From Nocardia abscessus NBRC 100374 (lineage in GTDB: Bacteria; Actinomycetota; Actinomycetes; Mycobacteriales; Mycobacteriaceae): a stretch of DNA of 64,000 bases. The translations under genes were made by a program, and so were the position numbers. Shown one piece after another: positions 36,349 to 44,421 of this stretch. The notes below the pieces were generated by a model. The model had not been told where the DNA came from. It did not search any database and was given only the letters and a program-made list of their open reading frames with translations. The stretch covers positions 1-64,000 of the forward strand of contig NZ_BAFP01000040.1 in NCBI RefSeq assembly GCF_000308455.1. The letters run 5' to 3'. How positions within the stretch are numbered: position 1 is the first letter of the stretch; each line of letters starts with the position of its first letter.

Positions 36349-36935
36349 CGGGTTGCTCTTCCGTTCGTGGCGAGTCGGGTGTGCAGGTAGAGGTCGCGCA
36401 GCAGACAGACCTCGGACAGGTGGTGGATCAGTTCGCGGTGAATGTGTAGCACCAGGTCGGCCATGGGCAATTCGGGAAAGGGTTCCTGCGCGCCGATCGG
36501 CGCCCGCAGCCCGGCGTCGCCGAGGCCGCGCACGCCGGCCAGCCAGATGTCGAGCTGGTTTTCGAGCTGGTCGAGTGCGGTGGCCGCGCTGCCGGCGTAT
36601 TCCCAGGTCTCGTACGACGCGGCGGGCGCCCCGAAGTGCGCGGCGTTGCGCGCGGCGAGCACGCCGACGATGACGTGACCGAGTCGCCAGGCGATCGTGG
36701 TGAACGCCGCGGGGACCGGCTGCGGGAAGACGTAGTCGATCGTGAAGTCTCCGGCGCCGATCGGCACCGGTGTGGTGGAGTCACCGCGCGGCCGGACGCT
36801 CCAGGCGTCCGGTACCGGTGACCAGAAGTACTCGTCGTCGGTGAGACCGTCCAGCCGCGAGCGGAGCTGATGGTTCCAGTGGTGCTCCCACTGCTCGCGC
36901 AGTGTCCGGTTCCAGTCGAGTTCGTCTGTGCCCAT
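36345..36935 (-). CDS. DinB superfamily protein
   Basis: 196-aa four-helix-bundle protein of the DinB/YfiT superfamily: REQWEHHWNHQLRSRLDGLT near the start, WSPVPDAWSVRPRG, AWRLGHVIVGVLAARNAAHF, and HIHRELIHHLSEVCLLRDLY, whose His residues are likely metal ligands. The family includes metal-dependent thiol transferases and uncharacterised stress proteins. Regulated, on position, by the divergent WYL protein through the palindrome at 36955. Confidence 0.83.
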   Translation of the reverse strand: MGTDELDWNRTLREQWEHHWNHQLRSRLDGLTDDEYFWSPVPDAWSVRPRGDSTTPVPIGAGDFTIDYVFPQPVPAAFTTIAWRLGHVIVGVLAARNAAHFGAPAASYETWEYAGSAATALDQLENQLDIWLAGVRGLGDAGLRAPIGAQEPFPELPMADLVLHIHRELIHHLSEVCLLRDLYLHTRLATNGRATR

Positions 36936-36954
36936 GGCGCTAGCCTGGCACCCC

Positions 36955-36977
36955 TAGCGGACAGAATCGGTCCGCTA
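36955..36977. promoter_or_regulatory. palindromic operator between DinB operon and WYL regulator
   Basis: TAGCGGAC (36955-36962) and GTCCGCTA (36970-36977) are perfect complements with a 7-nt spacer. The site lies 20 nt upstream of the DinB-like start and 27 nt upstream of the regulator start, ideal for control of both by the YafY/WYL-type protein. Confidence 0.65.
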
Positions 36978-37003
36978 TTTCCGGCACGCTGGGCGAGGTG
37001 AAT

Positions 37004-37999
37004 ATGGCAGGCGGCGACGAACGGGGTACGACCGAGCGGGTGCTCACTCTGCTCGGGCTGTTACAGCAGCGCCAGGTCTGGACCGGCCCCGAACTCGCCG
37101 ACCGGCTCGGGGTCACGCCGCGCACGATACGGCGCGATGTCGAGCGGCTACGCACGCTCGGCTATCCCGTGCAGGCCAGCAACGGTGTCGGCGGTGGCTA
37201 CCAGCTCGGGCCGGGACAAGACCTGCCACCGCTGCTGCTCGACGACGAGGAAGCGATCGCCACCGCGGTCGCACTGCTCGTCGGCGCGGGTGGCGCGATC
37301 ACCGGTGCCGGCGACGCCGCGCTGCGGGCGCTGACCAAACTCGACCGGGTGCTGCCCACTCGTCTGCGGCACGAGGTGCGCGCGCTGGCCGGCTCGGTGG
37401 AGTCTTTCGGCACCGGCCACGCGCCGGTCGACGCGGAGGCGCTCATGATGCTGGCCAGAGCTTGTCGCGACGAGGTCGAGGCCGGCTTCGACTATCCGTC
37501 CGGGAGCCGGACACGACGGCGGCGGGTCGAGCCGTATCGCCTGGTCGCCTCCGACCGGCGCTGGTACCTGCTCGCCTACGACCTCGATCGTGGCGACTGG
37601 CGCACCTTCCGTGTCGACCGAATGACCGATGTGGCCGCTCGGACCTGGCATTTCCGCCCGCGTGCCGCGCCCGACGCGGCGACGTACGTACAAGAGGGTG
37701 TGGCCTGCCGGGTCTATCCACACCACGCACGCTTTCTCGTGCACGCGTCGGCCGACACCGTGCGCAGGCAGATTCCGGCGTCTGCTGCCGTCGTACGGTC
37801 GCGAGACAACGAGCACTGCGAGGTGCTCAGCGGCGCCGACCACAGCCTCGACGTCGTGCTCATGCACGTGCTGCTGCTCGGGCACAACTTCGAGGTACTC
37901 GACCCTCCGGAGCTTGCGGCGCGCTGTCACACCTTGGCGGAGAAACTGCGGACGGCCGGTGCGACGCTTTCACCGATGCCGCAGGCGGAGGAATCCTGA
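37004..37999 (+). CDS. WYL domain / YafY-type HTH transcriptional regulator
   Basis: 331-aa regulator. N-terminal DeoR-like winged helix (VLTLLGLLQQRQVWTGPELA, LGVTPRTIRRDVERLRTLGY, VQASNGVGGGYQLG), then a WYL ligand-binding domain (VEPYRLVASDRRWYLLAYDL, DWRTFRVDRM) and the C-terminal WCX extension. ATG 37004 has GAGG 5 nt upstream; the GTG at 36998 is in frame but overlaps the ribosome site. Probably represses or activates the divergent DinB-VOC operon. WYL proteins often sense nucleic-acid or small ligands. Confidence 0.87.
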   Translation: MAGGDERGTTERVLTLLGLLQQRQVWTGPELADRLGVTPRTIRRDVERLRTLGYPVQASNGVGGGYQLGPGQDLPPLLLDDEEAIATAVALLVGAGGAITGAGDAALRALTKLDRVLPTRLRHEVRALAGSVESFGTGHAPVDAEALMMLARACRDEVEAGFDYPSGSRTRRRRVEPYRLVASDRRWYLLAYDLDRGDWRTFRVDRMTDVAARTWHFRPRAAPDAATYVQEGVACRVYPHHARFLVHASADTVRRQIPASAAVVRSRDNEHCEVLSGADHSLDVVLMHVLLLGHNFEVLDPPELAARCHTLAEKLRTAGATLSPMPQAEES

Positions 38000-38154
38000 G
38001 CTCCGGGCATTGCCGGAACTTCCTGGACAGACCCTCAGCGGATGGTGGATCCGAAATGGGCAGAGCGTGCCCCTAGGGAAGATGCCGCTCGGGCGGAGCC
38101 GAAAAGATGCTGTGACAACATCGCGTGCGGCCACGGCTCGGTGCGAGCGCTGGA

Positions 38155-38793
38155 CTACAGCGCCTCCGCGAGTCGTTGGACGCCTGTCCCGGTCACCCCC
38201 GCGAGCCCGGCCGCCCGACCGGTCGCCAGGAGCAACAGATCGCTCAGGGGTCCGTGGATCTCCTCCGTCCCGGTTCCGGCCGACCACTCCGCGTCGGTGG
38301 CCACCACACGCACGCCGCGCAGACGCTTCTTGCTGCCGTAGAACGGGCTCCGCAGCACATGCTCCAGCGCGACGACGGCCTGTTCGGCGGGCATATCGCG
38401 CCGCCGCCCGAGCGGACGGGCGATATCCTGCCCGTGGATCATGGTGTCCACCAGGGGATCCAGCGGCCCGGCGCCTGGTGCTCGCCGAGTCCATCCGGCG
38501 CCTTCGCGCAGCTGCGCGATCAACTCTGCGGGTGTGTAGCGGCTCGCGCGATCGCGTGCCATCCGCTCGGTCATCCGGTTCCAGTCGCCTCGTGCCCGGA
38601 CGACTCCGACGATGGTCGCCCCGAGAGTGACCCGATTGGACAGGGTGAGGTGGGCCGAGACGTCGTGCACGGTCCAGCCGGGACACAGTGAGTCGGCCGC
38701 CCATTCGTGGTCGTCCAGCTCGTCGAGGAAATCGGCGACCCCGAGACGTTCGGCGCGCGTCCACATCATGATCTTGTCCAGGTCCATCGTCAC
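38155..38793 (-). CDS. maleylpyruvate isomerase N-terminal domain protein (TIGR03083-like)
   Basis: 212-aa DinB-like bundle of the mycothiol-dependent maleylpyruvate isomerase family: WTRAERLGVADFLDELDDHE, LCPGWTVHDVSAHLTLSNRV (first metal His), and DTMIHGQDIARPLGRRRDMP (second His). Actinobacteria carry many such paralogues; most have no assigned substrate. GGAGGG precedes ATG 38793 by 5-6 nt. The gene stands alone, convergent with the WYL regulator. Confidence 0.83.
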   Translation of the reverse strand: MTMDLDKIMMWTRAERLGVADFLDELDDHEWAADSLCPGWTVHDVSAHLTLSNRVTLGATIVGVVRARGDWNRMTERMARDRASRYTPAELIAQLREGAGWTRRAPGAGPLDPLVDTMIHGQDIARPLGRRRDMPAEQAVVALEHVLRSPFYGSKKRLRGVRVVATDAEWSAGTGTEEIHGPLSDLLLLATGRAAGLAGVTGTGVQRLAEAL

Positions 38794-38968
38794 CCTCCGC
38801 GGTCGGTGCAGTCACCGATACGGACGATGTGACGAGCCGGAATTCATCGGACCGTGGTTCTCGTCACGACGTTCGAACCGGGGGGCTACTCGGCACCAAC
38901 GGCGCACACCTCGGGCAGCGCCGTGCGGCGATACGAGATCGACTCGCACCGCCGCACGGAGCCGACGA

Positions 38969-40039
38969 TCAGACGCGCCCTTCGATCTTCAGGTCACCGA
39001 AGGTGACGCTCTGGGTCATCGGTCGGGTCAGGAACTCGTGCGGGAAGCCGAGATCCACGGCGCTGGCCTGCTCGAGCCGGGCGAGCTGGTCCGCGTCGAA
39101 CTCCACGTCCAGTGCGCCGAGGTTGTCCTCCAGCTGTGCCGCGGTGCGCGCGCCGATGATCGGCGAGGTGACCGCGGGGTCACGCAGCGTCCAGGCCAGC
39201 GCGACTTGCGATGGGGTCCGGCCGATTTCGGTGGCGACCTGCTTGACCACCTCGGCGATGGCGAGACCGCGTTCGGTGAGCGAGCCGTTCGCGGCGGCTA
39301 CGTTCTTGCGGCTGCCCTCCGGCGAGCCTTCCGCCTCGTGGGCGAGATCGGCGGGGCCGTACTTGCCGGTGAGCACACCGCTGGCCAGCGGAGACCACGG
39401 GATCACGCCGAGACCCAGTTCGCGCGCCATCGGAATGAGATCGCGTTCGACGGTCCGCTCGATCAGGCTGTACTCGATCTGCAGCGCGATCAGCGGTGAC
39501 CAGCCGCGCAGGTCGGCGATGGTCTGCATGCGGGCGACCTGCCAGGCCGGGGCGTCGGAGATGCCGAGGTAGAGCACCTTGCCCGAGCGCACCAAATCGT
39601 CCATTCCGCGCAGGATTTCCTCGACGGGGGTCAGGAAATCCCAGGCGTGCAGGTAGAGCAGGTCGATGTAGTCGGTGTTCAGCCTGCGCAAGCTGGCCTC
39701 GACCGAGCCGATCATGCTCTTGCGGTGGTTGCCACCGGAATTCGGGTCGCCGGGGCGGCGCAGCATGGTGTATTTGGTGGCCAGCACCAGGCTTTCACGG
39801 GTGTCCGCAGTGAATTCGCCGAGCATTTGCTCGGACGTGCCGTTGGTGTACTGATTGGCCGTATCGATGAAGTTGCCACCCCGCTCGACGTAGGTGTCGA
39901 AGATCTTGCGGGCTTCGTCCCGGTCCGCGCCCCAGCCCCAATCGGCGCCGAAGGTCATGGTTCCCAAAGACAGTGGAGAAACCCGAAGGCCCGAGCGGCC
40001 GAGCAGCCGATAGGTGTCGAGGGTGCGGGCTCCGGACAT
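38969..40039 (-). CDS. aldo/keto reductase
   Basis: 356-aa NADPH-dependent aldo/keto reductase. Catalytic tetrad visible: Asp and Tyr in NFIDTANQYTNG, Lys in LVLATKYTML, His in LLYLHAWDFL. SPIIGARTAAQLEDNL near the C-terminus is the cofactor-binding loop. ATG 40039 has AAGGAG 6 nt upstream, better than the longer frame start at 40081. Divergent from the XRE regulator, which probably controls it: such regulator/AKR or SDR pairs are very common in actinobacteria. Confidence 0.9.
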   Translation of the reverse strand: MSGARTLDTYRLLGRSGLRVSPLSLGTMTFGADWGWGADRDEARKIFDTYVERGGNFIDTANQYTNGTSEQMLGEFTADTRESLVLATKYTMLRRPGDPNSGGNHRKSMIGSVEASLRRLNTDYIDLLYLHAWDFLTPVEEILRGMDDLVRSGKVLYLGISDAPAWQVARMQTIADLRGWSPLIALQIEYSLIERTVERDLIPMARELGLGVIPWSPLASGVLTGKYGPADLAHEAEGSPEGSRKNVAAANGSLTERGLAIAEVVKQVATEIGRTPSQVALAWTLRDPAVTSPIIGARTAAQLEDNLGALDVEFDADQLARLEQASAVDLGFPHEFLTRPMTQSVTFGDLKIEGRV

Positions 40040-40160
40040 GTCCAGCTCCTTGTGTTTCGCGATGCCGTGTTGTCGATACACAGTCTTCAGCGGCGCACGA
40101 GCCCCAGTAAGGGAAGCTTCTTCCTGGGAAAGCCAGTCCTAGGCAGCCGTAGGATCGACG

Positions 40161-41078
40161 GTGATGACTGGCACGGTGAATTCGACCCAGCGCCGCGAGC
40201 TCAGGCCCGGCGGCGGCCCGCGTGACCACGCAGGGCCCGGGAGCGGCGCGGATCGAGTGCAGGAGATGGGCGCGTTCCTGAGGGCCCGCCGGGAGCGGCT
40301 GACGCCGGAGGATCTCGGATTGCCGCAACGCAGGCAGACGCGCCGGACACCGGGGCTGCGGCGGGAAGAGGTCGCCGAGCTGGCGGGCGTGAGCACCGAT
40401 TACATCGTGCGGCTGGAGCAGGGCCGGGGGCTGCGGCCCTCGGTGGAGGTGTTGCACGCGCTGTCGCGGGCGTTGCGCCTGAACGACGACGAGCGCGCCT
40501 ATCTGTTCGATCTGGCGCGTCAGCGGCAGCCGGACAACGGCAAGCCGAGCACGGTGCCCGCGGCCGCGCTGGCGATGCTGGTGTGCGATCTGTCGCCGCT
40601 ACCGGCGATGCTGGTGAATCACCGCTACGACATCCTGGCCTGGAATCGGGAGATGGCGGCGTTGATCACCGACTTCGGCGCCCTGCCGGAGCGGCAGCGC
40701 AACTCCATGTGGTTGTGCCTGCTGGACCCGGGCATGCGGGATTTCTACGTCGAGCGTGAGCGCATCATCCGGGAGGGCATCGCGGATCTGCGCGCAGCGT
40801 GGGCCGCGCACCCGGACGACCGGGCGCTGGCCGACCTGATCGCCGAGTTCACCGCGTACAGCGCCGAGTTCCAGCAGGCCTGGGCCCGCCACGACGTGCG
40901 AGTACAGGGGCGGGGGAACAAACCGTTGCGGCACCCGGTGGTGGGTCCGCTGGTCGTCAGCTACGAGGTGCTGATGCCCGTGCAGGACCCCGACCAGCGG
41001 ATCATCATCTATCGCGCCGCGGACGCGGATTCCCAGGCGGCGCTCGACCGGCTCGTCGCCGGTCTGGATGCGCCGTGA
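40161..41078 (+). CDS. helix-turn-helix regulator, XRE family with MmyB-like C-terminal domain
   Basis: 305-aa regulator. HTH segment PGLRREEVAELAGVSTDYIV then RLEQGRGLRPSVEVLHALSR; the remainder (LPAMLVNHRYDILAWNREMA, FYVERERIIREGIADLRAAW) is the MmyB-type PAS-like ligand domain. A TAGGAT -10 (40150-40155) ends 5 nt before GTG 40161 and 8 nt before ATG 40164, so either could be a leaderless start. Divergent from the aldo/keto reductase with 121 nt between the two starts. Confidence 0.88.
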   Translation: MMTGTVNSTQRRELRPGGGPRDHAGPGSGADRVQEMGAFLRARRERLTPEDLGLPQRRQTRRTPGLRREEVAELAGVSTDYIVRLEQGRGLRPSVEVLHALSRALRLNDDERAYLFDLARQRQPDNGKPSTVPAAALAMLVCDLSPLPAMLVNHRYDILAWNREMAALITDFGALPERQRNSMWLCLLDPGMRDFYVERERIIREGIADLRAAWAAHPDDRALADLIAEFTAYSAEFQQAWARHDVRVQGRGNKPLRHPVVGPLVVSYEVLMPVQDPDQRIIIYRAADADSQAALDRLVAGLDAP

Positions 41079-41084
41079 CCTGGG

Positions 41085-41330
41085 CTATTCCGCGGAACTC
41101 AGCACCAGTTCCCCGTCGTCGTCGGCGTCCTCGTAGCGGCCTTCCCACTCCTCGTAGGGGGGCACGTCCTCGTCCCGCGTGACGATCCACTCCAACGAGT
41201 AACCGCCGTCGTCGTCGGGAACCAGCACATTCTCGATCTTCAGTCCGAATCCGAGCACCTCGGCCGCGCGGATCACATCCGGCAGATCCTCGGCGCGAAC
41301 GACCGTCTGATTGGCATACACGGTTACCAT
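41085..41330 (-). CDS. small acidic hypothetical protein
   Basis: 81-aa protein with no domain I recognise. It begins MVTVYANQTVVRAEDLPDVI and has an acidic C-terminus (WEGRYEDADDDGELVLSS). ATG 41330 is 7 nt after TACCAT (41343-41338), which matches other leaderless starts in the window, and codon use is like its neighbours, so I believe the gene is real. Convergent with the XRE regulator. Confidence 0.6.
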   Translation of the reverse strand: MVTVYANQTVVRAEDLPDVIRAAEVLGFGLKIENVLVPDDDGGYSLEWIVTRDEDVPPYEEWEGRYEDADDDGELVLSSAE

Positions 41331-41408
41331 GCGCCGAATGGTAGCTGGAACCTCTGACACGGCGCGGGTCGAATCCCGAATCCCCGTGGGGAAGGCGCGC
41401 CGGGCACG

Positions 41409-41444
41409 ACAAAAACCGCCGTGGTCATCGAGGCCACGGCGGTT
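41409..41444 (-). terminator. Rho-independent terminator of rpsT
   Basis: On the minus strand AACCGCCGTGG (41444-41434) pairs perfectly with CCACGGCGGTT (41424-41414) around a 9-nt loop, and the stem runs into TTTTTGTC. A textbook intrinsic terminator, 42 nt past the rpsT stop, and the only one in the window with a U tract. Confidence 0.9.
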
Positions 41445-41485
41445 GCGTCACAGCGGGGCGGTACCGACGTGCGGTACCGGGTGGA

Positions 41486-41746
41486 TCAGAGCTTGTTGAA
41501 GGCCAGCGACAGAGCCGACTTCTTGTTGGCGGCCTGGTTGGCGTGGATGACGCCCTTCGAGGCGGCCTTGTCCAGCTTGCGGCTGGCGAACTGCAGGCGC
41601 TCGGCGGCGGCGTCCTTGTCGCCGGTGGCCGCGGCCTCGCGGAAGCTGCGGATCGCGGTGCGCAGAGCGGACTTGACCGACTGGTTGCGCTTGCGCGCTT
41701 CCTCGTTGGTGCGGATCCGCTTGAGCTGGGACTTGATGTTGGCCAC
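41486..41746 (-). CDS. rpsT: 30S ribosomal protein S20
   Basis: 86-aa bS20. [35 protein letters not shown], and [20 protein letters not shown] are unmistakable. GTG 41746 follows GAGGAA by 5 nt; the frame is open further but the protein family starts here. A TGGTACCCT extended -10 lies at 41855-41847 on the same strand. Divergent from the aquaporin gene. Same orientation relative to holA as in M. tuberculosis. Confidence 0.97.
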   Translation of the reverse strand: MANIKSQLKRIRTNEEARKRNQSVKSALRTAIRSFREAAATGDKDAAAERLQFASRKLDKAASKGVIHANQAANKKSALSLAFNKL

Positions 41747-42039
41747 GCCGGTTCCTCGTGTTCCTGTCTGGTTGGTCTGCCCTGGGAAAAGTTTGTCGAG
41801 CGCGCGACACACCCGGAGTGAACGGGTAACGCAGCGCCGAAGATCGAGGGTACCAGCCACGGTCCGGCGCACGAAATCGACACCCGACCGGCGGCGGCGC
41901 GACCCACCTCGAAGTCGTTGTAGCGAGCACCCGACTCGCGTAGCGTCCTGTCCAGCAACCGTTGCTGTCGAGCGGCTCTGTTGTCGAAGCGGTACCACGA
42001 CTCGTCCGAGCACATGTCTGGAACGCGGAAGGTGGACAG

Positions 42040-42828
42040 ATGTCTCCTACGGCCCAGGAAGTTGTCGAAGAGGCTGTCGAGAACAAACCGATTCCCGAGA
42101 GCAAGAAATGGGGCGCCGAGGCGCTCGGGACCTTCGTCCTGGTGATCGGTGGCGTCGGCACCGCGGTGCTGGCGGGGGAGAAGGTCGGTCCGCTGGGCGT
42201 CGCGCTCGGCTTCGGTCTGTCGCTGTTGTTCCTCGTCTACTCGATCGGCCCGATCTCGGGCTGCCACGTCAACCCGGCGGTGACCGTCGGGCATCTGCTC
42301 CTCGGCCGACTCAGTGCCGTGTCCGCGGCGGGCTACGTGATCGCGCAATTGATCGGCGGGCTGCTGGCTGGTCTGGTCCTGTTCGCGCTGGCCAAGAACT
42401 TGCCGTCGTACGACCGGTCGGTCGACGGGCTCGGCGCGAACGGGTGGGGCAAGCACAGCCCGGCGGCGATCCGGGGGCCGCTCGGCGAGGTGGTCGTGCA
42501 GAACGGGTTCGGGATGGCCGCGATGATCATCGTCGAGGTGATGCTGACCGCGCTGCTGGTCTTCGTGGTGCTGTCCTCGACCGACCAGATCTCCGACGTG
42601 CCGCTGGCCGGTCTGTCCATCGGCGTGACGCTGGCGGTGATCCACCTGGTGTCGATTCCGGTGGACAACACCTCGGTCAACCCCGCCCGCAGTCTCGCCG
42701 TGGCGCCCTACCAGGACGGGGCGATGGGGCAGGTCTGGGCGTTCATTGTGTTCCCGCTGATCGGCGGCGCGCTCGGCGCGTTGCTGTACGGCCTGCTGTA
42801 CGGCCGTTCCCGGGAAATGATCTCCTGA
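42040..42828 (+). CDS. aquaporin Z-type MIP channel
   Basis: 262-aa membrane channel with six helices and both half-helix signatures: [14 protein letters not shown] and [13 protein letters not shown]. The longer spacing after the third helix is modest, so a water channel is likelier than a glycerol facilitator. N-terminal 28 residues are polar and acidic. ATG 42040 has GGAAGG upstream; a TAGCGT box at 41941 gives a leader of about 87 nt that contains the hairpin CAGCAA-CCG-TTGCTG (41953-41967). Confidence 0.9.
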   Translation: MSPTAQEVVEEAVENKPIPESKKWGAEALGTFVLVIGGVGTAVLAGEKVGPLGVALGFGLSLLFLVYSIGPISGCHVNPAVTVGHLLLGRLSAVSAAGYVIAQLIGGLLAGLVLFALAKNLPSYDRSVDGLGANGWGKHSPAAIRGPLGEVVVQNGFGMAAMIIVEVMLTALLVFVVLSSTDQISDVPLAGLSIGVTLAVIHLVSIPVDNTSVNPARSLAVAPYQDGAMGQVWAFIVFPLIGGALGALLYGLLYGRSREMIS

Positions 42829-42841
42829 CGCGCAGTGCGTC

Positions 42842-42873
42842 GTTCCGGCCCGGTCGTATGGCCGGGGCGGAAC
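42842..42873. terminator. bidirectional hairpin between convergent genes
   Basis: GTTCCGGCCCGG (42842-42853) pairs with CCGGGGCGGAAC (42862-42873) with one mismatch and an 8-nt loop. It lies between the convergent aquaporin and small membrane protein genes. Confidence 0.6.
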
Positions 42874-42884
42874 GCTGTGCCCGG

Positions 42885-43289
42885 TCAGCTCGCCGTACGC
42901 TCCTGCGGCCCGGTGCATACCAGGGTCACCAGCGCCGGGATGGGGAACAGCAGCAGAAATAGGTTGGGCACCCACCACAGCAGGCTGAAATCGCCGCGCA
43001 GCGTCCAGAACGCGATGGCCTGCAATCCGGCCACGCTGGTCAGCGTCAGCGAGACCGTCATCAGCGTGCGCCAGCCGGGTGTGCGGCACAGGCTGGCCAA
43101 TCCCGTGACGCTCGCGGCCAGGTCCAACACCACGAACGAGTAGTTCCAGTCGCTGAGGATCGGATCGGTGTAGTCCTTGTACGCCCACTCGGGCGGGATC
43201 ACCTGGGCGAACGCGATCGTCCAATAGAGCAGGAAGCCGATGTCGGTGATCAGCATGGCGATCTTGGTCGGTCCGAGTACGCGTGCCAT
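42885..43289 (-). CDS. four-helix membrane protein, DUF5360-like
   Basis: 134-aa membrane protein with four predicted helices: [80 protein letters not shown]. The [20 protein letters not shown] loop after helix 1 resembles the DUF5360 (YvaD) family. Function unknown. ATG 43289 is 8 nt after the stop of the PemK-like gene, so the two are cotranscribed. Confidence 0.7.
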   Translation of the reverse strand: MARVLGPTKIAMLITDIGFLLYWTIAFAQVIPPEWAYKDYTDPILSDWNYSFVVLDLAASVTGLASLCRTPGWRTLMTVSLTLTSVAGLQAIAFWTLRGDFSLLWWVPNLFLLLFPIPALVTLVCTGPQERTAS

Positions 43290-43297
43290 GGCGGACG

Positions 43298-43852
43298 TCA
43301 GTGCCAGGAGTATTCGGCGCAGAGCCGGTGGGCGACCAGGTCGAACGTCTTGCGGGCCAAGATCGCGCCCTCCCGGCGGATCCCCGCTTCCGGCACGTCG
43401 AGCACCCGGTCCAGCCGCACCCAGCTCGGGCGGCCGTCGTGATCCCACGCGCCACTGCCGATGCCGATCCAATTGCGGTCGTAAGCGCGTTCCGGATTCG
43501 ACGACAGCATCAGGCCCAGCAGCGTGCGGCGGTCGCGCCCGACCACCAGCACGGGGCGGTCCTTGCCGTTGCCCGGGTCCTCTTCGAACGGCACCCAGGT
43601 CCAGACGATCTCACCGGGGTCGGCGCGGCCGTCCAGTTGCGGCGAGTAGACGATCTGCCGCGCCCGCTCGGCGGTGGGGACCGGAATCGACGCGGCGGGC
43701 CGCACCGAGACCGCGCCGGGCGCGCGCCGCTGAGCCAGCGACCCCACCAGCCGGTCGACCAGCCTCGGGCCCTGCTGCTTGACGATCTTGGGACCCTGCT
43801 GCTTGGCGATGAGACCGATCTGCTTGCCGAGGGAGTTCCAACTTCGGGCCAT
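43298..43852 (-). CDS. PemK/MazF-like family protein
   Basis: 184-aa protein. The C-terminal 120 residues have the MazF/PemK barrel (GEIVWTWVPFEED, KDRPVLVVGRDRRTLLGLML, ARKTFDLVAHRLC). The N-terminal 60 residues carry an imperfect internal repeat (AKQQGPKIVKQQGPRLV) and a basic segment. No antitoxin gene is next to it, and M. tuberculosis has an equivalent gene (Rv2405) next to lepA, so this is probably a conserved solitary family member, not a plasmid-type toxin. ATG 43852 is 6 nt behind TATTCT, so the transcript is likely leaderless. Confidence 0.78.
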   Translation of the reverse strand: MARSWNSLGKQIGLIAKQQGPKIVKQQGPRLVDRLVGSLAQRRAPGAVSVRPAASIPVPTAERARQIVYSPQLDGRADPGEIVWTWVPFEEDPGNGKDRPVLVVGRDRRTLLGLMLSSNPERAYDRNWIGIGSGAWDHDGRPSWVRLDRVLDVPEAGIRREGAILARKTFDLVAHRLCAEYSWH

Positions 43853-44350
43853 CCCTGGAGAATAACGGCGCTCCCGCCGCTTCTCACCTGCCCGTGATCC
43901 CTTGTGTCGCCGGGCGCATTCACGATCCGAGCAGGCCGTGAGGTCGGACGCACGCGCCCATCCTGTACCCACCCAGACAAATCCCATCTGGAAGATGAAC
44001 AGTGCGTTGATGCCGAGGCGAAGATAGCCGCAGAGAACAACTCGGTGCGCCCGGCAGGGGCGGTGGCGTCTTCGACGGTGTTGCCCGCGGCGAGTGCCTC
44101 GTCGTGAGCATGCCGGAGTGCCGTTCGCTGTCGGTCCCCTCTTCGAGTCGGCAGTAAGCACGCGGACGTCGATCGCCCGCCATGTGTCAGGCGTTGCGCA
44201 ACGACTATCGCGGCCCACCTCTGCGGTCGTGCCTGGACGTCGTCTCCCGCCCGACTCGCGCCACGCCGGCCGGTAAACGACAAGCCCGCCGCCCGACCAC
44301 CCTCTCGGCCCGCCGGATGCGAGTCTTACGAGCACCGTTCGCGACTTCTC
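43853..44350. other. intergenic region upstream of lepA, no gene supported
   Basis: About 500 bp between the divergent PemK-like gene and lepA. Frames are open in places but lack a recognisable product and start sites. The first 20 nt hold the PemK promoter; the 3' end joins the dispersed repeat at 44351. Confidence 0.5.
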
Positions 44351-44398
44351 GGGGCCGCGAACACGCAGCGCCGCAGGCGCTGCAAAAACCAACACAGC
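44351..44398 (-). repeat. dispersed repeat, partial inverted copy
   Basis: Reverse complement of the 5' end of the 9053 repeat unit and its flank: CTGTGTTGGTTTTTG, the hairpin CAGCGCCTGCGGCGCTG, then CGTGTTCGCGGCCCC. Identity is near perfect over 48 bp, while the long-stem part is missing. It ends 24 bp before the lepA start codon used here, so it lies in the lepA leader or promoter. Confidence 0.8.
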
Positions 44399-44421
44399 AT
44401 CATGGGACGATGGAGGGCAGT

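Noticed and set aside
41953..41967. Hairpin CAGCAA-CCG-TTGCTG in the aquaporin leader as a riboswitch
   Set aside because: A single short hairpin; nothing of a known riboswitch core is present.
43920..44183. 87-aa minus-strand ORF upstream of the PemK-like gene
   Set aside because: No homology recognised, no ribosome site, and the PemK promoter with its leaderless start lies downstream of it.
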